Assembly: GCF_013340285.1 (NCBI RefSeq)
Contig: NZ_BLVO01000013.1
Location: 913,574-977,573 of the forward strand
DNA length: 64,000 nt
Source: Desulfovibrio subterraneus
GTDB taxonomy: Bacteria > Desulfobacterota > Desulfovibrionia > Desulfovibrionales > Desulfovibrionaceae
Direction of reading: 5' to 3'
This document shows, in pieces, positions 45,736-55,258 of the stretch. The number at the start of each line of letters is the position of its first letter. The first letter of the stretch is position 1. A model generated the notes under the pieces. The model made no database searches, was not told where the DNA came from, and saw nothing but the letters and a program-made list of their open reading frames with translations. The position numbers and the translations under genes are program-made.

Positions 45736-46356
45736 TTATTCGGCGGAAGAGTGTGTTTCTGCTTCGTCTTCAGCCTGCGGGCCAAGAGCATAGAGCTTCA
45801 TTGCATCCCAAAGGGCATTGATTCCCAGGCCGGAAGACGAAGAGGAAATTATCGGCTTAACCCCTTCCAGCAGCCGTGCCCATTCTGCCTGCTTGGCAGA
45901 CCGCTCTTTCTGCTTGCATTTGTCGGCCTTTGTGAGAACGGGAAGCAGAGGAATCTTGATGGATCGGGCATAGGCTGTCAGATCAATATCCAGCTTCTGG
46001 GGAGGAATGCGACAATCAAGAAGCACAGCCAACGCCTTGAGCGAGGAGGTGCCAACAAGATAGGCATTGATCAGCTTCGCCCATTTTTCCCGGTCGCTTT
46101 TCGAGGCCTTTGCATAGCCATAGCCGGGCAGGTCCACGAGATAAAACCCCCATGGCTCCACACGGTAATAGTTTATGCTCTGCGTCTTGCCGGGAGTGGC
46201 GCTTATGCGGGCCAGTTTCTTCCGGCCTGCAAGGGCATTGATGAGAGAGGACTTGCCCACGTTGGAACGTCCGGCAAGAGCAATTTGCGGCGCCTGCACG
46301 TTTTGAAGCTGCTCAAGCGTATATATGGTATCTTCGAGAATGAGTTGCGGTTGCAT
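45736..46356 (-). CDS. engB: Ribosome biogenesis GTPase EngB/YsxC
   Basis: A 206-residue GTPase of the TrmE-Era-EngA family required for 50S assembly. G1 is GRSNVGKSS, the conserved T-loop is [12 protein letters not shown]3 is DLPGYGYAK, and G4 is TKADK. The frame extends to 46434, but [14 protein letters not shown] at 46356 is a more usual N terminus; no strong ribosome site is present at either. It is divergent from aroQ, with 154 bases between. Confidence 0.94.
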   Translation of the reverse strand: MQPQLILEDTIYTLEQLQNVQAPQIALAGRSNVGKSSLINALAGRKKLARISATPGKTQSINYYRVEPWGFYLVDLPGYGYAKASKSDREKWAKLINAYLVGTSSLKALAVLLDCRIPPQKLDIDLTAYARSIKIPLLPVLTKADKCKQKERSAKQAEWARLLEGVKPIISSSSSGLGINALWDAMKLYALGPQAEDEAETHSSAE

Positions 46357-46510
46357 TATATATCCGATGATGGAGGAGGGCCGGGAGACCGGCTTGACAG
46401 AAAGAGTCTGTTTGTAAAATATGCCTTGTTTCAATCCATGATACGATCATGAAGCGACATGCTGAGACAATGCTATCAAATGGATGGCATAAACACAAAG
46501 GGGAATGCGA

Positions 46511-46969
46511 ATGGCCCGCTACAGGTTTTTGATCCTCAATGGCCCCAATCTCGGCGCGCTGGGCAAAAGGCAGCCGGAGATTTACGGAACGAGCGGTATG
46601 GATGCGCTGCCCCCTCTTATCCGCAAGGTACTCGGCGATCGCGCCGATGATATCGAGCTTGAGTATTATCAGTCGAACAGCGAAGGTGCGCTCATCGATC
46701 GTCTGGAGCAGGCGCGGGAGCAGGGTGTGCAAGGCGTTGCCCTGAATGCCGGAGCCTACACCCATACCAGCCTTGCTCTGGCAGATTGCCTTGCATGGAT
46801 AGGCGTTCCCTGCGTGGAGGTTCACCTGAGCAATGTGCTTGCACGCTCGGAACCTCTGCGCCAGAAAAGCTACATCGGCCGCCATGTCATCGGCGTTGTG
46901 GCCGGCTTTGGCATGATGAGTTATGCACTGGCCTTGCAGGCACTTGTGCAGCACCATGAAAAAGAGTAA
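46511..46969 (+). CDS. aroQ: Type II 3-dehydroquinate dehydratase
   Basis: A 152-residue shikimate-pathway enzyme that removes water from 3-dehydroquinate. ILNGPNLGALGKRQPEIYG carries the catalytic Tyr and Arg, LNAGAYTHTSLALADCL and EVHLSNVLARSEPLRQ match the substrate loops. The dodecameric type II enzyme is distinguished from type I by this pattern. ATG at 46511 is preferred over 46505 because AAGGGGA lies 7 bases upstream. It precedes efp by 79 bases; the two are often adjacent in bacteria. Confidence 0.96.
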   Translation: MARYRFLILNGPNLGALGKRQPEIYGTSGMDALPPLIRKVLGDRADDIELEYYQSNSEGALIDRLEQAREQGVQGVALNAGAYTHTSLALADCLAWIGVPCVEVHLSNVLARSEPLRQKSYIGRHVIGVVAGFGMMSYALALQALVQHHEKE

Positions 46970-47048
46970 TGTGCCGCTTCCCGATACGGGGAACCCATAA
47001 AAATCAGAACAACGCTTTCGGCAACATGCCGATTTTTTGGAGGATCCG

Positions 47049-47609
47049 ATGTATTCCACTACCGATTTCAAGCGCGGCCTCAAAATCCTGATGGATGATA
47101 CGCCGTACGAAATTATCGAATTTCAGCATTTCAAGCCCGGTAAGGGCGGCGCAATGATTCGCACAAAACTGCGCAATCTGCTCAACGCCCGTGTTGTGGA
47201 CAAGACCTTCCGCTCCGGCGAAAAGGTGGGCAGGCCCAACATCGAACATCGCGAAATGCAGTTCTTATACATCGAAGACACCAATCTGGTTCTGATGGAT
47301 ATGGAATCCTACGAGCAGTACTACATGTCCAAGGAAAACACCGACGGAAAGGAAGGTTTTCTCAAGGACGGTCAGCACGTTAAAATCATGCTGTTCAATG
47401 GTGAACCGCTCGACCTTGAACTGCCTGCGTCCCTCGTGCTGGAAGTGACCCACACTGAACCCGGCGCAAAGGGCGACACTGTTTCCAACGTGACCAAGCC
47501 CGCAACGCTGGAAACCGGCATCACCATCAACGTGCCCCTGTTCATCAACATCGGCAACCGCGTTAAGGTGAACACCGAAACCCGCGAATACCTGAGCCGC
47601 GAGAACTAG
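47049..47609 (+). CDS. efp: Elongation factor P
   Basis: A 186-residue translation factor that relieves ribosome stalling at polyproline. The N-terminal KOW-like domain has the modified-lysine loop [12 protein letters not shown], with Lys32 at the tip; no modification enzyme is encoded in the window. Two OB domains follow, ending [21 protein letters not shown] at 47049 has GGAGG immediately before it; ATG at 47037 overlaps this site and is rejected. A strong terminator follows. Confidence 0.97.
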   Translation: MYSTTDFKRGLKILMDDTPYEIIEFQHFKPGKGGAMIRTKLRNLLNARVVDKTFRSGEKVGRPNIEHREMQFLYIEDTNLVLMDMESYEQYYMSKENTDGKEGFLKDGQHVKIMLFNGEPLDLELPASLVLEVTHTEPGAKGDTVSNVTKPATLETGITINVPLFINIGNRVKVNTETREYLSREN

Positions 47610-47682
47610 TCTTCCGTTCCCCTTGCGCGCCCAGCAGGAACAACTGCTGCGCCGTGTGGACGGATGCCCTGTAATACGGTAA

Positions 47683-47717
47683 GGGATATGGCTGTAACAG
47701 GCCGTATCCCTTTTTTT
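47683..47717 (+). terminator. Rho-independent terminator after efp
   Basis: GGGATA.GGC and GCC.TATCCC form a stem with two mismatches, followed by seven T. Confidence 0.88.
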
Positions 47718-47760
47718 CTTTATTGCTTTTACGGAGGATAGCGCTACGGACGGCAATCGC

Positions 47761-50151
47761 GTGGCCCGTGAACTGTTCGCCATGTTTCTCGTTTTCTGGG
47801 GGCTGCTGTTGCTGCTGAGTCTTGCGACCTACAGCCAGGCCGACCCCAGCCTGAACCATATCGTCAGTTCGCCTGCTTCCATCAACAACGCCGTTGGTCT
47901 TTTCGGAGCACACCTCGCCGGTATGCTTGTGGATTTTTTCGGCATCGCATCGTATTTGTGGGCTTTCGGCTTCATTTTCGCCGGTGGCCGCAATTTTGTT
48001 CCCGGGCTCACCGCCATGTGGTGGCGCTGGTTCGGCATAACCATATTCGGCATATGTTTCAGTACCTTTGCCTCTGCTGTTTCCATGAACATGGGAGATA
48101 TGCGGGGCGGTGGTTTTCTGGGTACCAGTCTGTATACTGTAAGCTGGTACTTCCTGCGCCCCACGGGTGCAATTCTTCTGTGGCTATTCCTGTTTCTGTG
48201 CTCCCTGCAGCTGACCTTCGGCAGCACGTGGTCCGACCTGCTCAAGCGGTTTCAGGGACTTACGCTGGATCGCATCCTCAAGTTTCTGGAACGTCACAAT
48301 CGGCGCAGTGTCCTCAAGGAGAATGCCACCGAACTCGATCATGAACACGGTGAATCAACCGTAAAAAGAATCCGCAGGCTTTTCCGGCCCAAGAAAAAGA
48401 GTGAGTCCAGAGCGCTCATGCTGGCCGGTGAAACAGACAATTCCGGCATCATTGACACCCGCCCTGAACCGGAACCGGTTGTCGCTAAACGCGTGTCCGC
48501 CGCAGAACGTACGCGTGAAATTTCTGCTCCCCAGCCTGCAGCTGAATCTGCTTCATCCATCATCATAGATGAACGGCCGGAAGCACCGGCAGGCGAGCTG
48601 CTTGCCCCGTTCCCCACCGGTCCGGTAACTGAAACCAAGCCAAAGGCAGCCCAAAAGGCCGTGGCTCCGGCCCCAGTGAAGGGGAAGGTGCAATTGCCCA
48701 AGCTGGACCTGCTCTCCGATCACGCCTCGGACATGCATCGCACGCCCAAAGATGTTCTTGAAGCCAAGGGGCGCATGTTGATTGAAACCTTGGCAGATTT
48801 CGGTCTGCAGGGCGAATTGCAGCGCATTACTCCCGGGCCTGTGGTGACCATGTTCGAGATCAAGCCCGCCCCCGGGGTCAAGGTCAGCCGTATTGCCAAT
48901 CTCTCCGATGATCTGGCCATGGCGCTCAGGGCCATTTCCGTGCGCATTCAGGCCCCCATTCCGGGCAAAGACAGCGTAGGTATAGAAATCCCCAACGAGC
49001 ACAGGGAAATAGTGTGCCTTCGCGAACTCATCGGAGCCGAGGTCTTCCGCAAGTCCGACCTGCCGCTTACTCTGGCTGTGGGCAAGGATATTTCGGGCGT
49101 TCCCTTTGCCACCGACCTTGCCAAGATGCCCCATTTGCTGGTGGCCGGTGCAACGGGGCAGGGCAAGAGCGTGTTCATCAACTCCGTGCTCATGAGCCTG
49201 CTGTATCGCACCACGCCGGATGAGCTGAAACTGCTGCTCATTGACCCCAAGCGTATCGAACTTGCCGTGTATGCGGACATGCCGCACCTTGTGCACCCGG
49301 TTGTGACAGACATGTCGCAGGCCAAGAATGCCCTCGACTGGGCCGTGCATGAAATGGACAAGCGTTACGAGGCCATGGCCATTCTCGGCGTGCGCAACAT
49401 AATAGGGTACAACGATAAACTTAAAGGATTGGGTGAAGAACGGCCTGAAGAGTATGCCGCTCTTGAACCTATGCCATATCTAGTCATCATTATTGACGAA
49501 CTTGCCGACCTGATGCTCACGGCTGCCAAGGAAGTGGAAACCAGCATTGTACGACTGGCACAGCTTGCCCGTGCTGCGGGCATTCACCTCATTCTGGCGA
49601 CCCAGCGCCCCAGCGTGGACGTTGTAACAGGTCTTATCAAGGCCAACTTTCCGTGCCGCATATCCTTTCAGGTTACCGCAAAGCACGACTCCAGAACCAT
49701 TCTGGATACGGTTGGCGCAGAGCACCTGCTGGGCAAGGGCGACATGCTCTTCAAGGCAGGCGGCGGCAGGCTGCAGCGCATGCACGGCGCATTTGTCAGT
49801 GACGATGATGTTGTCTCCGTGGTCAATTTCTGGAAGACACAGCTACCTCCTTCCTACAAGGTGGACTTTGCCGAGTGGGGTAACGAAGGTACAGGCGATT
49901 TCGGAGGCATGGACGGCAACGGCGGCCCCATGGGGGCCGTATCTGACGATCCCATGTATAATGAGTGTGTTGCCTTTGTCATGCAGCAGGGCAAAGCTTC
50001 CATTTCGCTCATTCAGCGCCGCTTCCGCATCGGCTTCAACAGGGCAGCCCGCTATGTTGAACAGATGGAGCAGGACGGTATCATCGGAGCGGCGGATGGC
50101 AGCAAGCCGCGCACGGTCATCGGCGGTCCCGCCGGACGTGACGATTTTTGA
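47761..50151 (+). CDS. ftsK: DNA translocase FtsK
   Basis: A 796-residue septal DNA motor that moves chromosomes and aids dimer resolution. Four N-terminal membrane helices (residues about 1-160) are followed by a linker, the alpha/beta motor and a C-terminal winged-helix gamma domain (about 730-796; SISLIQRRFRIGFNRAARYVEQME). Walker A is GATGQGKSV (Lys469), Walker B is LVIIIDELADLM, and TQRPSVDVVTGLIKANFP follows. GTG is the start. The linker is short, giving a total length usual outside Enterobacteria. Confidence 0.96.
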   Translation: MARELFAMFLVFWGLLLLLSLATYSQADPSLNHIVSSPASINNAVGLFGAHLAGMLVDFFGIASYLWAFGFIFAGGRNFVPGLTAMWWRWFGITIFGICFSTFASAVSMNMGDMRGGGFLGTSLYTVSWYFLRPTGAILLWLFLFLCSLQLTFGSTWSDLLKRFQGLTLDRILKFLERHNRRSVLKENATELDHEHGESTVKRIRRLFRPKKKSESRALMLAGETDNSGIIDTRPEPEPVVAKRVSAAERTREISAPQPAAESASSIIIDERPEAPAGELLAPFPTGPVTETKPKAAQKAVAPAPVKGKVQLPKLDLLSDHASDMHRTPKDVLEAKGRMLIETLADFGLQGELQRITPGPVVTMFEIKPAPGVKVSRIANLSDDLAMALRAISVRIQAPIPGKDSVGIEIPNEHREIVCLRELIGAEVFRKSDLPLTLAVGKDISGVPFATDLAKMPHLLVAGATGQGKSVFINSVLMSLLYRTTPDELKLLLIDPKRIELAVYADMPHLVHPVVTDMSQAKNALDWAVHEMDKRYEAMAILGVRNIIGYNDKLKGLGEERPEEYAALEPMPYLVIIIDELADLMLTAAKEVETSIVRLAQLARAAGIHLILATQRPSVDVVTGLIKANFPCRISFQVTAKHDSRTILDTVGAEHLLGKGDMLFKAGGGRLQRMHGAFVSDDDVVSVVNFWKTQLPPSYKVDFAEWGNEGTGDFGGMDGNGGPMGAVSDDPMYNECVAFVMQQGKASISLIQRRFRIGFNRAARYVEQMEQDGIIGAADGSKPRTVIGGPAGRDDF

Positions 50152-50199
50152 TCCAGCTATTTAATGTCATAAACAATCAGACTCGGAGTTTTACGCACA

Positions 50200-50889
50200 A
50201 TGCGCCATATTCGTTCCATGTTTCGCTCCACGTGTTACTCTGTTTCGCTTGTTCTGGCACTTTGCCTGCTTCTTGCGGCACAGTCCCACGCAAGCGAGGT
50301 GACGGACGGCATTCAAAAACGCTACAGAGCGGCCAAGACCATGACCGCCCAGTTCACTCAAGTGCTGCGGCACAAGGAGAGCGGGGCTGTTGAAAACCGT
50401 TCCGGCTCTCTGTTTTTCAAAGCCCCCGAGCGTATCCGCTGGGTAACGGAAAAGCCCTCTCCGGAACTGCTGGTAGTAAACCCCGAAGCCGTGTGGAACT
50501 ATTTCAAGGACGAAGAAGTAGCCTACAAGTATCCGGCATCGCTGGTGCATGAAACCAAGACGGCCCTGCGGTTCATCACCGGCAAGGCCAACCTTGAAGA
50601 CGATTTCTACATTGAAAAGCAGGCTCCGCAGGACGGAATGACCGTGCTGCATCTTTTTGCCAAAGAACCTTCCACCGACCTGACAGAAGCCACACTGTGG
50701 ATCACCCCGGAATATGAGGTGGCGCGCATTCTTACTGTGGACTTCTACGGCAACGAGAACGAGATCCGTTTCAACGGCATGGCCTTTGACAAGCCGCTTG
50801 AAGACAGCTTCTTCGAATTCACGCCGCCCAAGGGTGTGGATGTGGAAGACAGAACCCAGAGCGTGCCCGAACAGGGTATCAAGGAATAG
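50200..50889 (+). CDS. lolA: Outer-membrane lipoprotein carrier protein LolA-like
   Basis: A 229-residue periplasmic protein with a signal peptide (residues about 1-31, ending SHAS). The LolA fold is indicated by KRYRAAKTMTAQFTQVLR, SGSLFFKAPERIRWVTEKP and VVNPEAVWNYFKDEEVAYKY. LolA shuttles lipoproteins from LolCDE to the outer membrane. It follows ftsK by 48 bases, a neighbourhood conserved in many proteobacteria. The sequence is more distant than enteric LolA, so the fold is firmer than the exact role. Confidence 0.88.
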   Translation: MRHIRSMFRSTCYSVSLVLALCLLLAAQSHASEVTDGIQKRYRAAKTMTAQFTQVLRHKESGAVENRSGSLFFKAPERIRWVTEKPSPELLVVNPEAVWNYFKDEEVAYKYPASLVHETKTALRFITGKANLEDDFYIEKQAPQDGMTVLHLFAKEPSTDLTEATLWITPEYEVARILTVDFYGNENEIRFNGMAFDKPLEDSFFEFTPPKGVDVEDRTQSVPEQGIKE

Positions 50890-50928
50890 CTCCGGGCAGG
50901 GCAGGGTTCTCAATAATCCCAGCAAAAG

Positions 50929-50966
50929 AAAAGCCCCTGAAGACATGATCTTCAGGGGCTTTTTCG
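50929..50966. terminator. Bidirectional terminator between lolA and the pseudouridine synthase gene
   Basis: AAAAGCCCCTGAAGA and TCTTCAGGGGCTTTT form a 15-bp stem with a 5-base loop; T run on both strands. Confidence 0.93.
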
Positions 50967-50995
50967 TATTCAGGGATTAACAGGGATCAAAGAGA

Positions 50996-52057
50996 TCATT
51001 CAAGTCCGGTGGCACGGCGGAGCAGGGATACCTCGTTTTCATCAAGGAATCGGGCCTTGCCCTTGTCCAGATTGCCGAGATCCAGAGGACCATGCCGGAA
51101 CCGCTTGAGGGAAAGAATGGTCAGATCAAGATCGCGGCACATGCGGCGAATCTGTCTGTTTATTCCCTGCATGAGGTGCATTTCCAGCGTGGTGACACCG
51201 TTTTCTTCTCGCAGTACGTTCACCTTGACGGGAGCCAGTTCCTCTCCTTCCGCGAGGGTCATGCCTGAACGCATGGTGCGGAGTGCGGAATCAGCAACCG
51301 CGCCACGGATGCGTACACGGTAGACCTTGGGCAGATGCCACTTGGGATGCGTAAGGCGGTAGGTGAGATCGCCGTCATCCGTAAGAAGGATCAAGCCCTC
51401 TGAAAAGAAGTCCAGCCGCCCGACAGGAAAAAGACGAGCCTTCTTCATTTCAGGGGGAAGAAGGTCCAGAATGGTGGTACGCCCCTGCGGGTCTTTCACG
51501 GTGGTAACTACGCGCACGGGTTTGTTCGCCATGACATAGGTATAGGTTTGGCGCGACATGTTCAGGTTCACGGTAACACCGTTCACAGTCACCACGTCCT
51601 TGTTCAGGACGACCTTTACCCCTGCGGTGGTCACAGTCTGGCCGTTTACTCCGACTGCGCCCTGTGCAATCAGTTCGTCTGCCGCACGGCGGGAACATAT
51701 ACCTGCAAGAGCAAGTGCCTTGTTGAGGCGCACAGGCTCTGCAGGGTCAGCATAGGCGGCTTCCTGCGACTGAGGCGGCTGGTGTTGCCTTGGCTTGTCG
51801 TTCCACTGACCGCCCCGGTTGTCACCGCCGGAACCGCGTGGAGGCCTTTCGGCTTTTCCAAAACGTGGGTCGGGCGAATCTGAACGCGAATCGGGGCGCG
51901 AATCAGTCCGTGCATTTCTGCGCGACTGAGAGGGTCCATCCTGCGTCTGGCGGGAGCTGCCTGAGCCCTCGCCATCGCGGCGGGCACGCCTGTCGCCGCT
52001 CTCTTGGTCGCGGTAATTCTTTCTGGCACCGGCAGGCTTGTCACTATTTCTGGACAT
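50996..52057 (-). CDS. RsuA/RluB-family pseudouridine synthase with a long disordered N-terminal extension
   Basis: A 353-residue enzyme. Residues about 1-105 are low complexity, rich in Arg, Asp, Ser, Gln and Pro, with no predicted fold. An S4 RNA-binding domain follows (about 108-150; VRLNKALALAGICSRRAADELI), then the catalytic domain with the Asp in GRLDFFSEGLILLTDDGDL and the INRQIRRMC signature. RluB and RsuA modify 23S and 16S rRNA; which applies cannot be decided from sequence. It lies 24 bases downstream of yedF on the same strand. Confidence 0.9.
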   Translation of the reverse strand: MSRNSDKPAGARKNYRDQESGDRRARRDGEGSGSSRQTQDGPSQSRRNARTDSRPDSRSDSPDPRFGKAERPPRGSGGDNRGGQWNDKPRQHQPPQSQEAAYADPAEPVRLNKALALAGICSRRAADELIAQGAVGVNGQTVTTAGVKVVLNKDVVTVNGVTVNLNMSRQTYTYVMANKPVRVVTTVKDPQGRTTILDLLPPEMKKARLFPVGRLDFFSEGLILLTDDGDLTYRLTHPKWHLPKVYRVRIRGAVADSALRTMRSGMTLAEGEELAPVKVNVLREENGVTTLEMHLMQGINRQIRRMCRDLDLTILSLKRFRHGPLDLGNLDKGKARFLDENEVSLLRRATGLE

Positions 52058-52081
52058 GAGATTCCTGATGATTTGGACGGG

Positions 52082-52696
52082 TTAAGGGCGGAGCACTTTG
52101 GTAGCAAGTTGCATGCTGGTGACTACATCCAGCATATTGGTCGTCTGGCCAACAGCTTTTGCATCCAGAATGCCGAAGAAATCAAGGCAGGTGCCGCACA
52201 CCAGAATGGAAACGCCGGAAGCTTCAAGCTTCTTCAGCTCCTCAATGACGGGGCTATCCTTCACAGCGAGCTTTACACCGCCGTTCACCATGACAATACG
52301 CCAAAGTTCCTTGCCCAGTTCGGGCAAGGTGGCAAGGAAATTCTTCATGAGCTTTCCGCCCAGCACATCATCACCGCCACCGATAACATCAGAAGCAATG
52401 AAAACGCAGACTTTCTGCTCTTGCTGAACAGCCGCCATCTGGGCGGGCGTCATGACTTCACAGTCGCAGCCTTCTTTGCCGCTACCGGTTGCAATAAGCC
52501 GCCAACCGCCGGAAATGGTCTCTACGGCAACGGAATATCCCTTGCCGGAAACGAAGCGGGTGACATTTTCCTTGGCAGCTTCGTTATCAACCAGTATGGA
52601 AAACCCCGCCGGAGCCGAGCTTTCGATCAATTTTTTGCATTCCAGAACAGGTTGAGGGCACGCAAGGTTCTGGCAGTTCAGTTCAATTTCTGGCAT
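52082..52696 (-). CDS. yedF: YedF-type sulfurtransferase-like selenium metabolism protein
   Basis: A 204-residue two-domain protein. Residues 1-75 form a TusA-like domain (LNCQNLACPQPVLECKK; the catalytic Cys is Cys13 of CPQP). Residues about 90-204 form a DsrE-like domain (KVCVFIASDVIGGGDDVLGGKLM and VCGTCLDFFGI). YedF is associated with selenium trafficking for selenoprotein synthesis, a known trait of sulfate reducers with selenium-dependent dehydrogenases; the role is inferred from family. ATG at 52696 has GAGGAGG 6 bases upstream. Confidence 0.9.
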   Translation of the reverse strand: MPEIELNCQNLACPQPVLECKKLIESSAPAGFSILVDNEAAKENVTRFVSGKGYSVAVETISGGWRLIATGSGKEGCDCEVMTPAQMAAVQQEQKVCVFIASDVIGGGDDVLGGKLMKNFLATLPELGKELWRIVMVNGGVKLAVKDSPVIEELKKLEASGVSILVCGTCLDFFGILDAKAVGQTTNMLDVVTSMQLATKVLRP

Positions 52697-52802
52697 TGTG
52701 ATCCTCCTCACTTAGGAGATACCAGCCGCACGTGGCCGGTCAAGTTAAAACAGCAGAAGATTGCAGTAACAAAGCCCCCGAAAGGGCCGGGAAATACATT
52801 TC

Positions 52803-54620
52803 ATGTCCGAATTGGCGAAATATGACAAAAAAAGTGAACATGTAAAGAGCCTTCCTCTTCTCAAACGCTGCCTGGGGTACTTCAAACCCTACTCACGCAG
52901 GATTACCATAGCCATAATAGCCATGCTTATGGTTTCCGCCGCAGAAGGTGGCACGGCATACATCGTCAAGCCCGCCTTCGACGATGGGCTGAACGGCAAG
53001 GATATGAGTTCACTCATGTTTGTCGCTTTTGCGGCTGTGGGCATCTTCTCCGTAAAAGCCGCAGGACGATATGTTCAGAACTACCTCATGCGTTACAGCG
53101 CCCTCAAGGTGCTGGAGCAACTGCGTAACGAACTCTACGACAGAATGATCTTTCTGCCCATGAAGTTCTTTGAGCGGGAACAGGTGGGCAACCTCATGTC
53201 ACGCATCATTCAGGACGTCATTCTCATCCGTTCCAGCCTTCCCTCCGTTGTCATGATGGCGCGGGAACTCATCACTATGGTGGCGCTGATCGGCGTCGTG
53301 TTCTATCAGGACTGGTATCTGGCCATATGGGCCGTTCTGGTGCTGCCGGTGGCCATTCTTCCTATCGCATTCTTCGGTCGCAAGCTCCGTAAGCTTGGCC
53401 GCAAGAATCAGGTCAAGCTGGCCGACATTTCCGTCTTCCTGCAGGAAGTTTTCAGCGGCATCCGCGTGGTGAAAGCTTTCCATACCGAACGCAAGGAAGG
53501 GGAGAACTTCCGCAAGGAAAACGGCCGCCTCGTCAAGATAGCCGTCAAGGAAGTCGTCTACAGTGAACTGTCTTCACCTGTCATGGACGTTGTCGGCGCC
53601 ATTGGTGCCGGTGCCGTGCTCGTTGCGGGTGGTATGCGTGTAATTGAAGGCCATATGACCGTGGGGGGGCTTATGTCCTTCCTTGCTGCACTCGGCTTGC
53701 TTTATGCCCCCGTGAAAAAATTCAGTTCCGCAAACCTTGACGTTCAACGTGCTCTTGCAGGTGCCGAACGAGTTTTCGAAATCCTCGACTCCACTGAAAT
53801 TGTTGAAGAAAAAGACGGAACCGTTCCCTTTGAACCGCCGTTGAAAGAAGTGGAGTTCCGCAACGTTTCTTTTGCCTACGACGGCTGTGAAGCCCCGGCT
53901 CTGGATAACGTGAGCTTTACAGTCCGTGCCGGTGAAAGGGTGGCCATTGTCGGTCCCAGCGGGGCGGGCAAAACCACATTCGTCAACCTCATTCCCCGCT
54001 TTTATGAACAGCAGCAGGGGCAGATTCTCATCAACGGGCTGGATGTTCGCGATTACACGCTTGCAACCCTGCGCAGGAATATTGCCATGGTTTCGCAGGA
54101 CGCCTTCCTGTTCAACATCTCCGTCCGCGAGAACATCGCCTACGGACAGGCGAGCATTTCCGAGGATGATGTCCGTGCAGCAGCCCGTGCGGCATACGCG
54201 AATGACTTTATCGAAGCACTGCCCGACGGGTACGACTCGGTAGTAGGCGAACGCGGCACCAAACTTTCCGGCGGGCAGAAACAGAGGCTGACCATTGCCC
54301 GTGCCATCCTCAAGAACGCTCCCTTGCTTATTCTTGATGAAGCGACCAGCGCGCTGGATTCCGAATCCGAACGCATAGTGCAGAAGGCTCTTGAAAACCT
54401 GATGGCAGAGCGCACAAGCATCGTCATAGCCCACAGGCTCTCCACCGTGCTTTCCGCAGACAGGATTCTGGTGATGGATCACGGCAGAATCATCTCGCAG
54501 GGACGGCATGAAGAATTGCTGGGTACTTGTCAGCTCTATACGAAGCTGTATGCAATGCAGTTCAACACTCCGGAATCCGTCGAACCGGCCTCCTGCCCCA
54601 TGGTAGAGGAGCTCGCGTAA
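52803..54620 (+). CDS. msbA: Lipid A export ABC transporter MsbA
   Basis: A 605-residue half-transporter: six membrane helices (residues about 20-320) and a C-terminal ATPase. Walker A is GPSGAGKTT (Lys390), the signature is LSGGQKQRL, and Walker B is LLILDEATSALDSE. MsbA flips lipid A-core across the inner membrane. It is directly followed, with a one-base overlap, by two acyltransferase-family genes. That context supports a lipid A function over a drug exporter, although the sequence class alone would not separate them. Confidence 0.93.
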   Translation: MSELAKYDKKSEHVKSLPLLKRCLGYFKPYSRRITIAIIAMLMVSAAEGGTAYIVKPAFDDGLNGKDMSSLMFVAFAAVGIFSVKAAGRYVQNYLMRYSALKVLEQLRNELYDRMIFLPMKFFEREQVGNLMSRIIQDVILIRSSLPSVVMMARELITMVALIGVVFYQDWYLAIWAVLVLPVAILPIAFFGRKLRKLGRKNQVKLADISVFLQEVFSGIRVVKAFHTERKEGENFRKENGRLVKIAVKEVVYSELSSPVMDVVGAIGAGAVLVAGGMRVIEGHMTVGGLMSFLAALGLLYAPVKKFSSANLDVQRALAGAERVFEILDSTEIVEEKDGTVPFEPPLKEVEFRNVSFAYDGCEAPALDNVSFTVRAGERVAIVGPSGAGKTTFVNLIPRFYEQQQGQILINGLDVRDYTLATLRRNIAMVSQDAFLFNISVRENIAYGQASISEDDVRAAARAAYANDFIEALPDGYDSVVGERGTKLSGGQKQRLTIARAILKNAPLLILDEATSALDSESERIVQKALENLMAERTSIVIAHRLSTVLSADRILVMDHGRIISQGRHEELLGTCQLYTKLYAMQFNTPESVEPASCPMVEELA

Positions 54621-55243
54621 TGAAGCTGCCCCTTTCAGTGGTGTCGCCCTGCATTTATTGGATGGTGCGTGCAATGTATTCCTCTCTCCGCTTCACGGAA
54701 TCGGGGAGAGAGGTCGTGGACGCCTTTGCCGCGCAGCGCACGCCCATGGTGTTTGCTTTATGGCACGACGAGTTGTTTCCTGTAATTCACGCCAAAAGAA
54801 ATTTGGAACTTATTGCAATCATTAGTCAAAGCAAAGACGGCGAATTGCTTTCCAATTTCATGGAACGATTTGGCTTTAGAACGGCCCGTGGCTCCAGCTC
54901 CCGCGGCGGAGTTAAAGCTTTACTTCAAGTTTCAAAAGCCATGCAGCGCGACAGCATCAGTTGCTGCATCACGGTAGACGGCCCCAGAGGCCCGAGACAC
55001 AAGGTGAAAGAGGGGGCCATTTTTGTGGCAAACCGCACAAACGCTCCCATTATTCCCCTGCGTATCCACATGGCTTCCAGCTATAAGTTCAAACGGGCCT
55101 GGGACAATTTTCAGGTTCCCATTCCATTTTCCAGCGTTCATGTAGCCTTTGGCGAACCATATCATGTGCCGGAAGGCACGCTGGATAAAGAAGCCTTCGA
55201 ACAGGAATGTCTGAAACTCGAAGAACGTCTCAACGCTTTGTAA
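54620..55243 (+). CDS. Lysophospholipid acyltransferase-like protein (DUF374)
   Basis: A 207-residue protein of the DUF374 group in the acyltransferase superfamily. VFALWHDELFPV holds the catalytic-like His49-Asp50 pair, TVDGPRGPRHKVKEGA is the family signature, and IPLRIHMASSYKFKRAWD is the third block. The N terminus is hydrophobic. In other bacteria members of this group sit beside lipid A genes, and some act as Kdo transferase-associated or lipid acyltransferases; the substrate is unknown here. Its start overlaps msbA by one base. Confidence 0.87.
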   Translation: MKLPLSVVSPCIYWMVRAMYSSLRFTESGREVVDAFAAQRTPMVFALWHDELFPVIHAKRNLELIAIISQSKDGELLSNFMERFGFRTARGSSSRGGVKALLQVSKAMQRDSISCCITVDGPRGPRHKVKEGAIFVANRTNAPIIPLRIHMASSYKFKRAWDNFQVPIPFSSVHVAFGEPYHVPEGTLDKEAFEQECLKLEERLNAL

Positions 55244-55258
55244 ATTAACGGAATATTC

